Below, one piece after another: positions 63,077 to 64,000 of a DNA stretch of 64,000 nucleotides. This DNA is from Tenacibaculum sp. (lineage in GTDB: Bacteria > Bacteroidota > Bacteroidia > Flavobacteriales > Flavobacteriaceae): the NCBI GenBank assembly GCA_022448525.1, contig JAKVCX010000007.1, positions 261,035-325,034 of the forward strand. Reading direction: 5' to 3'. The notes beneath the pieces were generated by a model. That model saw nothing but the letters and a program-made list of their open reading frames with translations, was not told where the DNA came from and ran no database searches. Within the stretch, counting starts at the first letter, position 1, and each line of letters begins with the position of its first letter. The position numbers and the translations under genes were made by a program.

Positions 63077-63793
63077 TTACTGTTTCTCGTTTAATGTCCA
63101 ATCATAAGTTAAATATGATACGGTTGCATTATCGTTAACTTTTGTGTTAGAGTATTTATTGATGTAATCAACTAATGAATTAACAGTAGTGAAATCTTCT
63201 TGATACCATTCGAATATTTTAGATACTTCAACGCTTGTTAATGAAATTTTATTTTTACTTGAGTCGTTAATGAATTCTTTCATTAAACTCTCAAGTTTTG
63301 ATTCAATATTTTTAGCAGTGAAAGCATAGTTTGGAAATCTTGGTCCTGATACTGAACCTGCGTTAATACCAACATGAATTCTTGGGTCATCGTGCCATCT
63401 TCTTAAAATCTTGTGTTCTATGTAATCCAATGAATATGTTTTCTTACCAACTTTAGCAAATGGAATTTTCCAAGCATTTTTTCCTTTGATTTTAATATCT
63501 GTCAACTTTTTTAACGGATAACTATCAATAATCAATTTTATTGAGTAAGCATTGTAAGCGTTCATCCAGAATGCTTTCGCTCTTTTTGACGACCATTTTT
63601 TACTAGGAATTGTTTCCTCAAGTTGGTTTAAATAGATATCAAGAACCGCTTTATTTTTACGCAATCCTTTGTAGTCTAATTTTCCATCTGGAGTAACATA
63701 TGTTTTCAATAAAGCGTCGAATACTTCATTAGTTTGAGCTTCAATATTTACGCTTGCAGTTACAGTTAGTAAAATGATTAATAGTTTTTTCAT
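63077..63793 (-). CDS. DUF547 protein lacking the family cysteines
   Basis: This 238-residue secreted protein has a signal peptide (MKKLLIILLTVTASVNIEAQ). DUF547 marks are KTYVTPDGKLDYKGLRKNKA, KAFWMNAYNAYSIKLIIDSY, YSLDYIEHKILRRWHDDPRI and IFEWYQEDF. The usual HFALNCASxGCP core, with two conserved Cys, reads HVGINAGSVSGP here, so both Cys are replaced by Gly. The proposed role of those Cys therefore cannot apply to this member. The length is typical. It stands alone, with a terminator behind it. Confidence 0.8.
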   Translation of the reverse strand: MKKLLIILLTVTASVNIEAQTNEVFDALLKTYVTPDGKLDYKGLRKNKAVLDIYLNQLEETIPSKKWSSKRAKAFWMNAYNAYSIKLIIDSYPLKKLTDIKIKGKNAWKIPFAKVGKKTYSLDYIEHKILRRWHDDPRIHVGINAGSVSGPRFPNYAFTAKNIESKLESLMKEFINDSSKNKISLTSVEVSKIFEWYQEDFTTVNSLVDYINKYSNTKVNDNATVSYLTYDWTLNEKQ

Positions 63794-63892
63794 TGTTTTC
63801 TAGTTTTTTGTTGTCCTCTTTCCGGGTTTTACACCAGTTTTGACGGAGAGATTATTTAATCATTACAATTTTTGTGAAAAAAAGTTGAAATA

Positions 63893-63930
63893 AATAAAAA
63901 AACACCTCGTTTAAAGGCGTTTTAACAAAA
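63893..63930 (-). terminator. intrinsic terminator of the gene at the right edge
   Basis: On the minus strand AAAACGCCT pairs with AGGTGTTTT around TTAAACG, followed by T's (63900 downward). It sits just after the stop at 63939. Confidence 0.6.
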
Positions 63931-63938
63931 GGTTTAAG

Positions 63939-64000
63939 CTAGAAGTCTTTTTGATCGTAATTGGTGTTAAATGAGCTTAAATTGAATTTATCTTTAATGA
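63939..64000 (-). CDS. C-terminal end of a gene cut by the right edge
   Basis: The last 20 codons of a minus-strand frame end in a TAG at 63941-63939 (IKDKFNLSSFNTNYDQKDF). The other two frames close quickly and a terminator follows, which supports a real gene end. The family cannot be told from this fragment. Confidence 0.5.
   Translation of the reverse strand, partial: IKDKFNLSSFNTNYDQKDF

Overview
The window is AT-rich DNA from a member of the Bacteroidota, most likely a marine Flavobacteriaceae. The evidence is a TAnnTTTG-type promoter at the tRNA, T9SS-type C-terminal sorting domains, TPR-LuxR and TPR-AraC membrane regulators, and DUF418, DUF4349 and DUF3667 proteins. I cannot fix the genus. 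I see no insertion sequence, CRISPR array or rRNA.

Left part (1-5620). A minus-strand operon encodes a split class I lantibiotic dehydratase (LanB N-terminal and C-terminal halves on two genes) followed by a TPR-AraC regulator cut by the window edge. Divergent from it is a small AraC-type gene. The gap between them carries two clear inverted repeats. No LanC and no obvious precursor for this LanB pair lies in the window.

Region 6028-23817 is the most notable part. It is a plus-strand RiPP locus built on the NHLP (nitrile-hydratase leader peptide) export system: a cyclic-nucleotide-binding-fold protein, a TolC-like channel, an HlyD-like adaptor, an ABC exporter with a C39 leader peptidase, a second ABC exporter with a cNMP-like N-terminus, a HExxH metallopeptidase-like protein and a GAF-GAF-PAS adenylate cyclase. 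After these come three NHLP precursors with VAGG cleavage sites and unrelated cores, a second TPR-type adenylate cyclase between precursors 1 and 2, a DUF3667-like membrane protein and a stand-alone LanM dehydratase domain with no LanC cyclase. It ends at an intrinsic terminator. The apparent logic is cAMP-linked production and export of small dehydrated peptides.

Region 24071-50285 is a surface-protein island on the minus strand. It has a T9SS protein, a tail-fibre/adhesin-like protein, two LRR proteins, a giant LRR protein of about 3,234 residues made of 11 tandem units, and three TPR-LuxR regulators. Three of the surface proteins share a C-terminal module with two dockerin-like loops. The two leading transcription units carry a duplicated 111-bp upstream element with a tandem GGGTGCA motif, so they are probably co-regulated.

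Right part (50286-64000) is mostly housekeeping: tRNA-Asn, sucA-sucB of the 2-oxoglutarate dehydrogenase complex, DUF418, a DUF4349 lipoprotein, a YhhN-like protein, a VOC protein, a secreted GH13 amylase with three starch-binding modules, and a DUF547 protein that lacks the family cysteines.
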